Part shown: positions 55,520 to 64,000 of the stretch, piece after piece
Layout: the number at the start of each line of letters is the position of its first letter
Position numbering within the stretch: position 1 is the stretch's first letter
Assembly: GCA_030374765.1 (NCBI GenBank)
Contig: JARGXX010000073.1
Span: 62,001-126,000 of the forward strand
Source of the DNA: Agarophyton chilense
Lineage: Eukaryota; Rhodophyta; Florideophyceae; Gracilariales; Gracilariaceae
DNA length: 64,000 nucleotides
Reading direction: 5' to 3'
Position numbers and translations under genes: made by a program
Notes under the pieces: generated by a model
What the model saw: only the letters and a program-made list of their open reading frames with translations
Databases searched by the model: none
What the model was told of the DNA's origin: nothing

Positions 55520-57300
55520 ATGATCGATGGTAAGCGGCGCCAAATAGTCGGTATTGAAGAAAAAACGAACTATGCGACTCTGTGCTGAAACACTTATTGC
55601 CTATGGTCGAGATGATGTTGAAAAGCTGTATGCTGCTGAAGTTCGCCTTCTTTATGAATCTAAACCTTTCAAGAAAAGCACCAAGACTTCTTGTTAGGAG
55701 AAATTCATTGCTCTGCCCGCATGTCCAGCATACCGTTCCAGGGTACTTCTCGTAGAGTTTTCTGTTGCATGCTTTTAGTGAGACCGCCAGCAATATTCTC
55801 CAAGCTTCTGACAAACCCCATGTTGGAGATACTCTTTCTTAAAACCCTTCTTTGGAAGCAGCGATGACAAGCATCATCTACTTTTCAGATCTGCAAGATC
55901 CACTGGATATAATATCAAAAGACGACTTTCTGTTGGTGAAGAAATAAACCGGGACATTTTTTTCCGCGACACCCCTGAGTTCGTCGGCCAATGTCCCTGC
56001 GACATCGATGAGGACACTAAAAGCAACCATCTCACCCGCCATGGATGAGCGGGTAACTCTTTTGGATTTGTAGGAATTAGAATGGATGGGGGCTCCCTTT
56101 CCAGTATCATCACTTAAGAAACAGATTTATCCTAGCTGCGAAGACAATTCATGGTTACTGGGGCAAGGCTAGGCTTTAAAAGGGACAATTTGTGTGGGGT
56201 TCAGCTGAAGTGGGGGAATAATAAGAAAGACGAGGTTCGATTTGGCGTACCGAACAGCTCGCTTCAGGTAGTTGGTGATCTTTTATTTCTACTTTTCGAA
56301 AATTTCTATGTGACATGAGAATGTTGGGATATTTTGAACTAACAATCTAGCATGGTGTTGGAAAGCCAGGCAAGTCTTATGCGCTTTGACCGAAATCCAA
56401 CGAAAGACATATTACTGGATACTTTTTTGAGCTTCGTAAGATAGACATGCTGATCTTGTATTATTGTTTCATCGCTTTCTCGTTTGAGCAAAAACCTAGT
56501 GAAGGGGGAAAGTAAATGCATCTCTTTTGTCATTTTCAACTTCTTCTTTGTCTTCTTGCAAGTCTCCATAAAGAAAGAGTTACGGAATCGCAGAAGATCA
56601 TCTACATAACCACCTGAAATTCCATTTAGAATACATAAGGACGTTCAGAGCCAGGTTTGGTCGAGTTGGCATCATCCCCAGATTTTTGGTAGGGTGTTCG
56701 TCCATTGATTTATGCTCAAGAGCTCCAGATTTACTCAAAGCATACAAAGGTTTGAGCCGTTTTACACATTTTGAAGAGTCCCTTTGAAACTCTCGAACTA
56801 AATTCCTGATAAATACTTCGCGTAGAATAGGTTCTAACGGTTGAAGGTAGACTTGGCTAATATCGAAATTCTAGAAGTCGAAACCATACATGGCGGCTAA
56901 AGCTATTACCAGTCTGATCAAAGATGATTGCAAGGTAGTCATTGAATTCAATTTCATGTTTTTACGCGATTATGATGTTTACTGATGACGTATCTAGCAT
57001 TTTACTTAACTTTTTCATCGTCAGTGTACTTGATCGCAAGTTAAAATCTTCGGGGTAAAAGGATTGAATTTTCCGGTGAAAGCTCTCTCAGTATGACTCT
57101 GAATGTCTTCTTTCCAAGAAAATTTTGATCTCATTCTGCTTTTCAAAAATCATGTCTTTTGAAGTTGCTCTTCGATTGTTTCTGTCTACAATATACGTAC
57201 AGTTGTAGAATAAACGTGACATGTAGATCATGTCGCTGTCATCAGGAGATGAAGTGATATCCGTAGAATCAATTAGGACATATCGGACGATCTTATAGAA
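55520..57300 (-). pseudogene. Third Copia-like relic: RT and RNase H on the minus strand
   Basis: On the minus strand Y-V-D-D-L-L-R-F-R-N (56608-56597 encodes Y-V-D-D) is followed by D-Q-x-x-Y-L-T-K-L-K and F-R-S-K-R-I-R-L-A-W-L-S-N-T, the thumb and connection of a Copia-type RT. The RNase H section (about 56070-55870) has G-E-M-V-A-F-S-V-L-I-D, L-A-D-E-L-R, V-Y-F-F-T-N-R-K-S-S-F-D-I-I and R-S-E-K. The usual T-D-S is T-N-R, and a stop follows R-S-E-K. No LTRs found. The lineage differs from Copia elements 1 and 2 and resembles a fungal/oomycete Copia group. Confidence 0.68.
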
Positions 57301-57411
57301 AAGAGAAGAACGATCACTCGATTTAACAAAACCCTAGACCTCAGCGTTGCTATTGAGGTCTGAGCTGTGTAATCTATCTGTTCCATCGTAGAGTTAAGCT
57401 GTTACTGAAGG

Positions 57412-58289
57412 ACAATGCCCTTCAAGGGGGTTTCTACGCAGGACTTAGGAAGTTCGCTTGCTTGAGGAATAGCTTGGGCTATGACAAGCTATACCGCTAT
57501 TGCGTGCTGACGGCCGGTTAGGACCGGAAGTGCACACTGGGGGAACACGTGGACTGCACGGATGCCGACGCTCCAGTGCGAGGCGTGCCACAAGTGACCC
57601 GGATTGTACCTGATGGTTAGTATTATATAGTAATTTTTAGTATTTATTTAGCTACGCTATCGCTATTTAGTGTCTATTTTTCGGGCGCGCGCCCACTGTC
57701 AGGGGCCGCGCGCCACACTACTTAGGAGGTTGAGCACTGCTCCTTAGTAAACACCCTCTTGGGAGACCAAGGACGGAGTCTTGGCTCTGATCTTTTCGCC
57801 TTCGGCGCGTCTTCACCGCATACTGCGTGAGCGCCCGTTGCAAGTTAGTTCATCCACCCTTCTGTCGACTAGAGTGCTACCAACACCGTGGGTTTATATT
57901 TATTCGCCGACACTTGTCGTAGTCTCGCCCCTGTATAGGGTTTCGCCCCCGTTTTCTTCTTGTTCTCCTTTTTGGCTCTCGTGAGTGGCCGCCTCGCTCA
58001 CCCCGCTCGTCCACCTCATACGAGTGTTTCCTCGCTTCTTTTTGGCCAATCGCAGTGGTACCGCTCCGCCTAGGATTGGGCACACCCCACACTGTGCCTT
58101 GCTCACCTAAACAATCTAGGTATATCCCGCCGGATTGGCCTCGGTCTTACACCCGACTCCGTCGTGCCTTTCCAGAGTGGCTCTGTTTCTGTGCTCCGCT
58201 GGGACGCGTCTCCTCCGCCTGAGGCGTGTCTCTCAAGAGAGGAAGATCCCGAATATTTTCGTGGTGTCTCTGTTCCAAGCGTTGTCTTA
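57412..58289 (+). repeat. 870-bp dispersed repeat, copy B
   Basis: Inverted copy of 18508-19380, with the palindrome GGGCGCGCGCCC at 57683-57694. Similarity stops at GTTGTCYTACA on the right. The Gag/RT region that follows copy A is not present here, apart from a 30-bp island at 59233. Confidence 0.8.
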
Positions 58290-59682
58290 CAGTTTCTCGC
58301 TGTCACCATGTCATCCAGTGAAAAATACAAGAGTAGACTTCGGAATTACTTTAAAAGGGAAGAAACTTACAATTTGTCGTATTTCTGGAAACAATGAGTG
58401 CGCTAAATATCTACTTGAATTTTCCAATAAAAAAGAGATTTAGAAGCCATATTTAAACGTCTTTGATAAACAATAGTCGCTTCGACCTATATAAACTGCT
58501 CTCTTACAAATTCTGAAGTCTCTCTCCAATGCAACGGTTTACGATTTTTGATTGCCAAACTAAGACCTTGTCTCCAGTTTTATACGTCCTGTTCGCTGCA
58601 AGAGTTGTTTTTGTGTGCTGCAGTGTCTGTTAAACGCATAGCTTAGCCATTATCTTTATATTTTCTTCTCTTGCCTCTGTGACTAATCTTCCCCTACTTT
58701 TCGACGTTTCTCGGTCGTTTTTTACCTCAAACCTAGCACAAACGTATCGTGATTTTTCAAAGACTAGTGCTGAAGTCCCAATTTTTTCAGATCTTAGAGT
58801 TCATTTGTTTCCTTGATTGAAACAGGAAACTTTGTTTCTGGGTCTGTAATAAAAATGGCTTTTTGTAACATTTTTATTTGACCATACTATCATACATATT
58901 TTCAGCAGCTTGAAAAGATGAAAAACACTGTAATTAAAACTGTTCTTCACTTAAGTTAGAATAATAGAGATGGATAGCACAAGATAAGATCTGAAGTCTT
59001 TGAACAGCCTATTGTGCTGTGTGAACGCGCAAAAACGCTATCAATGCAATAGAGGAATGGGGGCGGCTACTAACGGCGCGGTAGAGAGTTCGTCTTGTTT
59101 TGCGTTTGAAAGGGAGCGTGTGGTTGATAACAAAGTCTTCCTGCCGCATATCGGTTACTCTTTGCCTTAGTCATACTAATGATTGGATTCGCCGACGGTA
59201 AATATTTGTTGCGTAATTTCATCTCGTACACTCATTGTCGATTCCGGCAACGACTCTGGCTCAAAATTTTTCTTTATCTTTGAAATTGGGTCTCACAAAT
59301 GCTGCTTCACATACGAAATCTTCCAGTTGCGTAAGCTCTCTATTGCGCCTGATGAACTTCACTCAAGACAAGGTAACCAAAACACTCTTTCCGTCGTCAC
59401 ACGTTGCCAGAAGGCGACACAAGCTTGCAGGCAGCGTAAACACGGACCCTCACAGGCCTCGCAGAAACGAACTCCAGCAGCCAAAACACGAAAAGAAATG
59501 CTCAGAAAAAGAAATTTTCAGCACAAAAGCTTAAACGTTTGATCTTTTGAAGTTCATGTCGAAGAGACAGGTGACGCGAGCTGGCAGAGCACACACGGCC
59601 TCGTGTGGTCCACTTGACGACAAACTTGTGTGTTTTATCTTTCCTTCGAGGGGGCGTCTGATCCTTGCTTCGATTAGACGAC
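58290..59682. other. Intergenic region between copy B and the methyltransferase gene
   Basis: Mostly A+T-rich without genes. At 59233-59262 a 30-bp stretch matches, with one mismatch, the part of the Gag-like frame at 17345-17316 (minus strand) that encodes I-V-D-S-G-N-D-S-G. The methyltransferase promoter should lie in 59270-59682. Confidence 0.5.
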
Positions 59683-61023
59683 ATGAAACCTGGAGAGATG
59701 AGTCATGTAAGCGCCGCATTCCTCACTTTTCCCCTTAGCGTACCGTGTGGTGCACACGCCGTCCCTAGACGGCGGGGGTACTCGCCCCGTTGCAGTGCGA
59801 CCGCCCCCTCATCACAGATCTACTTCGCCACTTGTGCACGCGGGCTAGGCACACTGCTCGCCGAAGAACTACAGTCGCCTCCCATCAACGCGCCCGTCAC
59901 ACACATTCACTCCTCAGGCGTGTACTTCGAATCGAATGAGCAGCACCAACCGTACTTACACGCCGTGCGAGCGTGTCTTCATTCCCGCTTGAGTACGCGG
60001 CTATTGCATTTGTTGGCGTTGCGTGAATTGCATCAACACACCTGTTATGAAAGTGTGTATCAGTTCGTCAAAGATGTTTTCCAACGCCACGTACGCACAC
60101 TGCTCCTGGATGGCCGCTTATCGTTTCGCGTGCAGGCCAGAGTAGCTCAAAAAGATGCCATCAACGAAAGACTCGCCGCGACCGCCGCCAGAGATGCCAT
60201 ATTAGATGGTTTAAGGGCTGCACGCTGCCAACGTCCACCGCGTCCGCAGTCGTATGCAACCGCCGATGTTCCGCTTTTCCTGGCAATCTCCCCCACTGAA
60301 ATCAGTCTGTACCGTGACATGGTGGGTGACTCGCTACACAAACGATCGTTTCGCACGGGGAAGACGCACATCGCGTCGCTGAACGAGTGCATTGCGGCTG
60401 CCATGTTGCGCCTGGCTCGTTTTGAAAGTGATTCGGAGCAAGTAGTAATGGACCCTATGTGCGGCAGTGGAACCATACTCACGGAAGCTTGTATGGTTCG
60501 TTTGAAAATCCCACCGGCGTGGTTTCGACGCGAACGATTCTCTTTTTGTCGATGGGCTGACGACCATCTGGTCGAGCTGTTGAGACGAGAACGACAGTTG
60601 GCGCAAGCCCAAATCCGAGACGCCAGCGAAATGCCCACGCAGTTCATTGGATGTGACGTTCACGAAGGCGCCGTACATCTCGCCATGAACAATGTGAACG
60701 CAGCCGGCATGGACGGCATGATATCCGTGACGCATGAAGATGCCAGCGAAGTGAACGCGCAACTCGCGCCGCACCTGGTGCTTTGTAATCCGCCGTGGGG
60801 CGAGCGCCTGCGCGACGACGACGACGACGCATGGAGAATTCTTGGCTCGTTCTTGCGACGCAACGCTGGCGCCGGCAATACGGCTGTGCTGTTGAGCGGC
60901 GACCGTAGCTCCAGCCGAGCACTGCGTATGAAGGCACGCCTCAAGGTTCCGGTTCGTGTAGGCGATGTGGACGCACGCGTGCTGGTGTACGACGTGTTGG
61001 CCGCCAGAAATGGGCGCCTATAA
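59683..61023 (+). CDS. THUMP-domain rRNA (guanine-N2)-methyltransferase, RlmL-like
   Basis: 446 residues from the ATG at 59683 (59698 is an equally possible start). The N-terminal 40 residues are Ala/Ser/Arg/Pro-rich with few acids, consistent with an organelle, probably plastid, leader. I-Y-F-A-T-C-A-R-G-L-G-T-L-L-A-E-E-L starts the conserved part, followed by a THUMP-like RNA-binding section. The Rossmann methyltransferase has D-P-M-C-G-S-G-T-I-L-T-E-A at residue 257 (SAM binding) and the catalytic N-P-P-W-G-E-R-L at residue 369. In bacteria RlmL makes m2G2445 in 23S rRNA; here an organellar LSU rRNA is the likely target. The C-terminal RlmK half of the gammaproteobacterial fusion is absent. 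Intronless. Confidence 0.87.
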   Translation: MKPGEMSHVSAAFLTFPLSVPCGAHAVPRRRGYSPRCSATAPSSQIYFATCARGLGTLLAEELQSPPINAPVTHIHSSGVYFESNEQHQPYLHAVRACLHSRLSTRLLHLLALRELHQHTCYESVYQFVKDVFQRHVRTLLLDGRLSFRVQARVAQKDAINERLAATAARDAILDGLRAARCQRPPRPQSYATADVPLFLAISPTEISLYRDMVGDSLHKRSFRTGKTHIASLNECIAAAMLRLARFESDSEQVVMDPMCGSGTILTEACMVRLKIPPAWFRRERFSFCRWADDHLVELLRRERQLAQAQIRDASEMPTQFIGCDVHEGAVHLAMNNVNAAGMDGMISVTHEDASEVNAQLAPHLVLCNPPWGERLRDDDDDAWRILGSFLRRNAGAGNTAVLLSGDRSSSRALRMKARLKVPVRVGDVDARVLVYDVLAARNGRL

Positions 61024-61200
61024 AAACTGGCCACGCGTGCGCCGCAACTACTGCGAGGGTTTGCTGTTGGGCAACGCACGTGGGTGGCGGTGGGGGACGA
61101 CGCTACGCACGCGCTTCTACCACGGCATGACTCGCGCGGCGTCTGCGTATCGACGGGGGGCACTGCCTCACCTTTGAAACAGCTCGTCATTGCCCCTAAC

Positions 61201-61833
61201 ATGATGCTGAGAGTTATCGCCTTGCGGTGGCTGCCATTGTATTCGCCGTTGCGCTTTCGATCTTGTGCCGAGCTGTTTGTCGTCGTCATATTGATTTGCG
61301 TCGCTCAAGCCGCTCCGGTTGTTTCTCCTTCCCCGCTTGCTATCAATCTCCCTTCTTCGCATGCCACCACTGCCTCATCTGGTGCTTCTGGCGATGTCGC
61401 TCTGCCCCGTGTCAGTTCTAATCCTTCGCGTCTTGCCTCGCTTAGCAGTGTCAGTGGTTCGCTTGACGAAGACCGTCCCATGACTGCCTCTGAACTTTTC
61501 GCAGAGGCTCGCGCACATAGTTCCCGCCTTATGGAGGGTGGCCTTGTTCAATTTATTGAATGGTTTCTGGTGCTTCTTCTCGTTGCCCCTGGCACGTTTC
61601 CCGTTATCACTTGCGTGTTGCTTAGTTGCACCAGCTTTGTGCAACGCCGTTTGGGAATTGCTTTCATCGTCCCGCCTCCACATGCGCATGCTGTGCATAC
61701 TAGTGCGAGAGAATCACACGTTAGAGAACAGGCGGGTGTCGTCGAATCTTCCCCTACTCACAGAGGGCCTCGTCCGAGATCCACATCATTCAAATCAGAT
61801 ATTGATGACAGACATGGAGATGTTAATACTTGA
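61201..61833 (+). CDS. Small membrane protein with signal segment and one later membrane segment, unknown
   Basis: Starting at the double ATG at 61201 the frame gives 210 residues: a basic start, a hydrophobic segment L-F-V-V-V-I-L-I-C-V-A-Q-A followed by A-P-V-V (a likely signal-peptide cleavage point), a Ser/Pro/Ala-rich stretch of about 75 residues, a second hydrophobic segment (I-E-W-F-L-V-L-L-L-V-A-P, continuing to C-V-L-L-S-C-T), and a hydrophilic His/Ser/Arg-rich tail. I recognise no family. The frame starts 180 bp after the methyltransferase stop on the same strand. The reading frame and composition look coding, but no homology supports it. Confidence 0.5.
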   Translation: MMLRVIALRWLPLYSPLRFRSCAELFVVVILICVAQAAPVVSPSPLAINLPSSHATTASSGASGDVALPRVSSNPSRLASLSSVSGSLDEDRPMTASELFAEARAHSSRLMEGGLVQFIEWFLVLLLVAPGTFPVITCVLLSCTSFVQRRLGIAFIVPPPHAHAVHTSARESHVREQAGVVESSPTHRGPRPRSTSFKSDIDDRHGDVNT

Positions 61834-62256
61834 CAGCTTCCTCACATGCGTATTGCGCGTCACCCGCAGCTGTTTTGCATTTCACTCACATCCCCTGCAT
61901 TCCTCGCGAAAACGGAGAATATTCACTTTGTTAGCCAGCGGAGCTGCCTTGGTCTCCTCAAAGGCACCCTGGGTTGCAGACCGACCGCTGCATTTTCGCA
62001 AGAGACGTGTCTACTTTGAATATGAAGGACACGCCCGTTGCGCCACTTCACGACAACTCCGTCTTTTAGTGATATGGATCTTACATTACAGTTTTGAGTT
62101 TGGTGCAGCTCATGACAATATCAACTTCCCAATCGCTACGCCCAACAAAGATTGTCCCACAGAGATGCTCACCATTCCGTTGTTAATACGCACAGTTATC
62201 ATCATAACGCGCGTGCACCTAGAAAGAGAAAGGTCCACCAGATACACCACCGCGAA
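61834..62256. other. Short intergenic region between convergent genes
   Basis: No gene of its own. A 294-codon plus-strand frame crosses it from inside the upstream gene into the 3' end of the downstream one, but has no motif and the composition of a shadow frame. Confidence 0.5.
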
Positions 62257-64000
62257 CTACATCGGTCTCAGTGATGGAACGACATCTTCTTGCCACTGCA
62301 TCACACCGAGGATTAGCATGATAAGGAATAACGCAAACAACAACCCGCCTAACAGTTCTACAAACCAACTACACCAGCCCTGTTTTTGTCTATCCACCAG
62401 AATATCACTTATCAGTTCATAATCTTCTCCATCGTCGCCTCTCTTCGAATAAATCGTGCCTGCACCCCCGCTCCGCCCTTCACTGTCCTCATCTAACTTC
62501 AACTCACCCGTGGCATCGAACACCTCTCTGTTTAACGAAGCCACGGTACGCTTTAATTTCCTGGCTGACTGAATAATATCTTGCTCCAAACATTCTGGAG
62601 TCATATTCGTTGTTGTCGTACTTGCTCGCGAAGGAGTATACATCTCGTCATTGATCGGCGTCGCGCTTTCTCCCGCAAATGTTGCAGTTTCTGAAACCCC
62701 ACAATGGGTTGCGCTGCCAGGTTCCCGAAGAGCTTCCGCTTCAGATATCTGCCGCACTTCCATCGCAGGGTCTTCAACTTCCTCTTCTTCTGACGTTCGT
62801 TGAGAAAACATCGACACCAGCTTCGACATCGTAGACCGCGGTGCACTGTCTTCGGATTTACTCTCCCTCTGACCACGAATGTCCGCTATATCCGAAAGGG
62901 TCTGCAGTGCGCTTTGTACGATAACTTCATCGGTAGACTCCTGCCTCTCATCTGCCAAAACATCGGCACCTCGAAAAGAATTTCGAAGAATCTGTACAGT
63001 ATCGAGTGCCAAATCGGTACCGCGCACATCAAACCGACACAGGGCTGGAAGTTTCACGATGTTTTGAGCAAGCAAAACAATTGAAAGTGGCGTCGCTTCA
63101 TTGTGTGCGACTAAAAGTCTCGTGAGAGCTGGTTGTTCCGTAGAGTCTTTGAAAGCCTTTGCGAGCGTAGTTATCCCATCTCCTCCCAGTTCATTGTGTG
63201 ACACATCCAAGACGCGAAGACTGGTTGCGTGAGCCACAATATAGGCCCGAAGAGTCGGCACTGCCTCACAACTAAGTTCGTTTCCAGCCAACAATAACTC
63301 GGCCACACCATGTGAAGCTTGCGCAAGCGGTGTGAGTAACGCGTGTAAGGCTTCGATACCCATGTTGAGATCTGAAAGCGCTAGTCGGGAAAGGTTAGAT
63401 TGATTCGATAGCACGTCGGCAAGAAGCGAGGCTGCATTGGTATCCATTCTGTTATCAGAAAGGTCAAGTTCTGCAAGAGAATTTGTGACCCGTAGTGCTC
63501 TTGCCAAGGTACAAATGGCACTTGGGGATGCACCTAAAGAAGAAAGACGAAGTCTTTGAATGCGTGGTGTCTTCTCAATCAAGGCTGCCATGCGCTCGAG
63601 TCCAACGGATTCGACTCGGTTTCCATGAATATCGAGGACTCGCAAATTATTTACACATGGTTGAAGAAAGTCGCATAATAGACGCACGGACTCGGCGGCA
63701 AGTCCCGCTTCAGATAGAAACACCTTTTCCAAGTGTGGCTGTTTAGCAAGCAACGCCCTACATGCAGCAATCCCATTACTTCCCAAAGCATTGTGAGAAA
63801 GGTCAACGGAGCGTAACTGCTTACAAATGCCAATTGACGACGAGATGGCATTGAGGGATCGCAAAGCATCTTCCTGCGACAGAGAGGCGACAATATCGGA
63901 AAGAATTACGGTTTCCAAACATTTCATCTTACCGAGTGCAATCAGATGAGGCCCAGCCTGACTGACGGCAGCATCTCCCAACGCGGCGCCCGAGAGATTG
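62257..64000 (-). CDS. RanGAP-like leucine-rich-repeat protein with C-terminal membrane anchor, 5' partial
   Basis: The frame is open to the right edge, so the N-terminus is outside; at least 580 codons lie in the window. Ten or so RNI-type leucine-rich repeats of 28-30 residues occupy the first 340 residues (L-R-S-V-D-L-S-H-N-A-L-G-S-N-G-I, L-R-V-L-D-I-H-G-N, L-A-E-L-D-L-S-D-N). The segment K-C-L-E-T-V-I-L-S-D-I-V, then A-L-R-S-L, then V-D-L-S-H-N-A-L-G-S-N-G is the RanGAP pattern. An acidic Ser/Glu/Thr-rich linker follows, then a coiled stretch, and a hydrophobic segment (F-V-E-L-L-G-G-L-L-F-A-L-F-L-I-M-L-I-L-G-V) ten residues or so before the end. RanGAPs stimulate GTP hydrolysis on Ran for nuclear transport; this copy lacks residues thought to be catalytic, so the activity is doubtful. 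An ordinary LRR protein is the alternative. Confidence 0.65.
   Translation of the reverse strand, partial: NLSGAALGDAAVSQAGPHLIALGKMKCLETVILSDIVASLSQEDALRSLNAISSSIGICKQLRSVDLSHNALGSNGIAACRALLAKQPHLEKVFLSEAGLAAESVRLLCDFLQPCVNNLRVLDIHGNRVESVGLERMAALIEKTPRIQRLRLSSLGASPSAICTLARALRVTNSLAELDLSDNRMDTNAASLLADVLSNQSNLSRLALSDLNMGIEALHALLTPLAQASHGVAELLLAGNELSCEAVPTLRAYIVAHATSLRVLDVSHNELGGDGITTLAKAFKDSTEQPALTRLLVAHNEATPLSIVLLAQNIVKLPALCRFDVRGTDLALDTVQILRNSFRGADVLADERQESTDEVIVQSALQTLSDIADIRGQRESKSEDSAPRSTMSKLVSMFSQRTSEEEEVEDPAMEVRQISEAEALREPGSATHCGVSETATFAGESATPINDEMYTPSRASTTTTNMTPECLEQDIIQSARKLKRTVASLNREVFDATGELKLDEDSEGRSGGAGTIYSKRGDDGEDYELISDILVDRQKQGWCSWFVELLGGLLFALFLIMLILGVMQWQEDVVPSLRPM

Noticed and set aside
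61538-62422. 294-codon plus-strand frame
   Set aside because: It overlaps the small membrane protein in another frame and the 3' end of the RanGAP-like gene on the other strand, with no motifs.

Overview
This is a nuclear chromosome segment from a eukaryote. Some genes are intronless, one has three tiny introns (73-76 bp, GT-AG), and gene islands are separated by dense layers of transposable elements. Gene content (a PIN-like carrier, a mitochondrial uL29 precursor, an RlmL-type rRNA methyltransferase with a possible organelle leader, a RanGAP-like leucine-rich-repeat protein without a visible plant WPP domain), low intron density and mixed Copia/Gypsy/Harbinger-type load suggest an alga. A florideophyte red alga such as Chondrus is my best guess, held at about even odds.

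Layout. 1-4951: genes for a fucosyltransferase-superfamily enzyme (cut by the left edge), the mitochondrial ribosomal protein uL29m, and a four-exon PILS-type auxin-efflux-like carrier. 5000-25350: transposon territory. It holds a 29-bp tandem repeat, a Copia relic, a decayed Ty3/Gypsy element with 511-bp LTRs that ends inside the RNase H of an older, unclassified retroelement on the minus strand, and a Copia element with 91-bp LTRs and an AAATC target-site duplication. 25976-30739: two minus-strand genes, a RING-Cys-relay (MYCBP2-type) E3 ligase module joined to an F-box-associated-like domain, and a DMT/EamA-type transporter with a long hydrophilic N-terminus. 33791-38425: a second, nearly intact Copia element (90-bp LTRs, CCAAC target-site duplication, one early stop codon). 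38105-46568: a 4,232-bp exact tandem duplication carrying a Copia 5' LTR and part of a PIF/Harbinger-like transposon. 46193-58290: further transposon relics, namely the Harbinger transposase, an unknown plus-strand ORF facing a Plavaka/CACTA-like transposase, a third Copia-like RT/RNase H relic, and an inverted copy of an 870-bp repeat also present at 18508. 59683-64000: an rRNA methyltransferase gene, a small two-membrane-segment protein, and a RanGAP-like protein with a C-terminal membrane anchor, cut by the right edge.

The host genes are not an operon or a pathway; they are independent eukaryotic genes. The most notable one is the E3 ligase: both cysteines of the MYCBP2 ubiquitin relay appear conserved, and the chain continues into a domain resembling the sugar-binding FBA domain of Fbs-type F-box proteins, a combination I do not know from other proteins. 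The most notable element feature is a copy of the LTR terminus, preceded by a GGGGAC tract, placed exactly 45 bp before the 3' LTR in both Copia elements.
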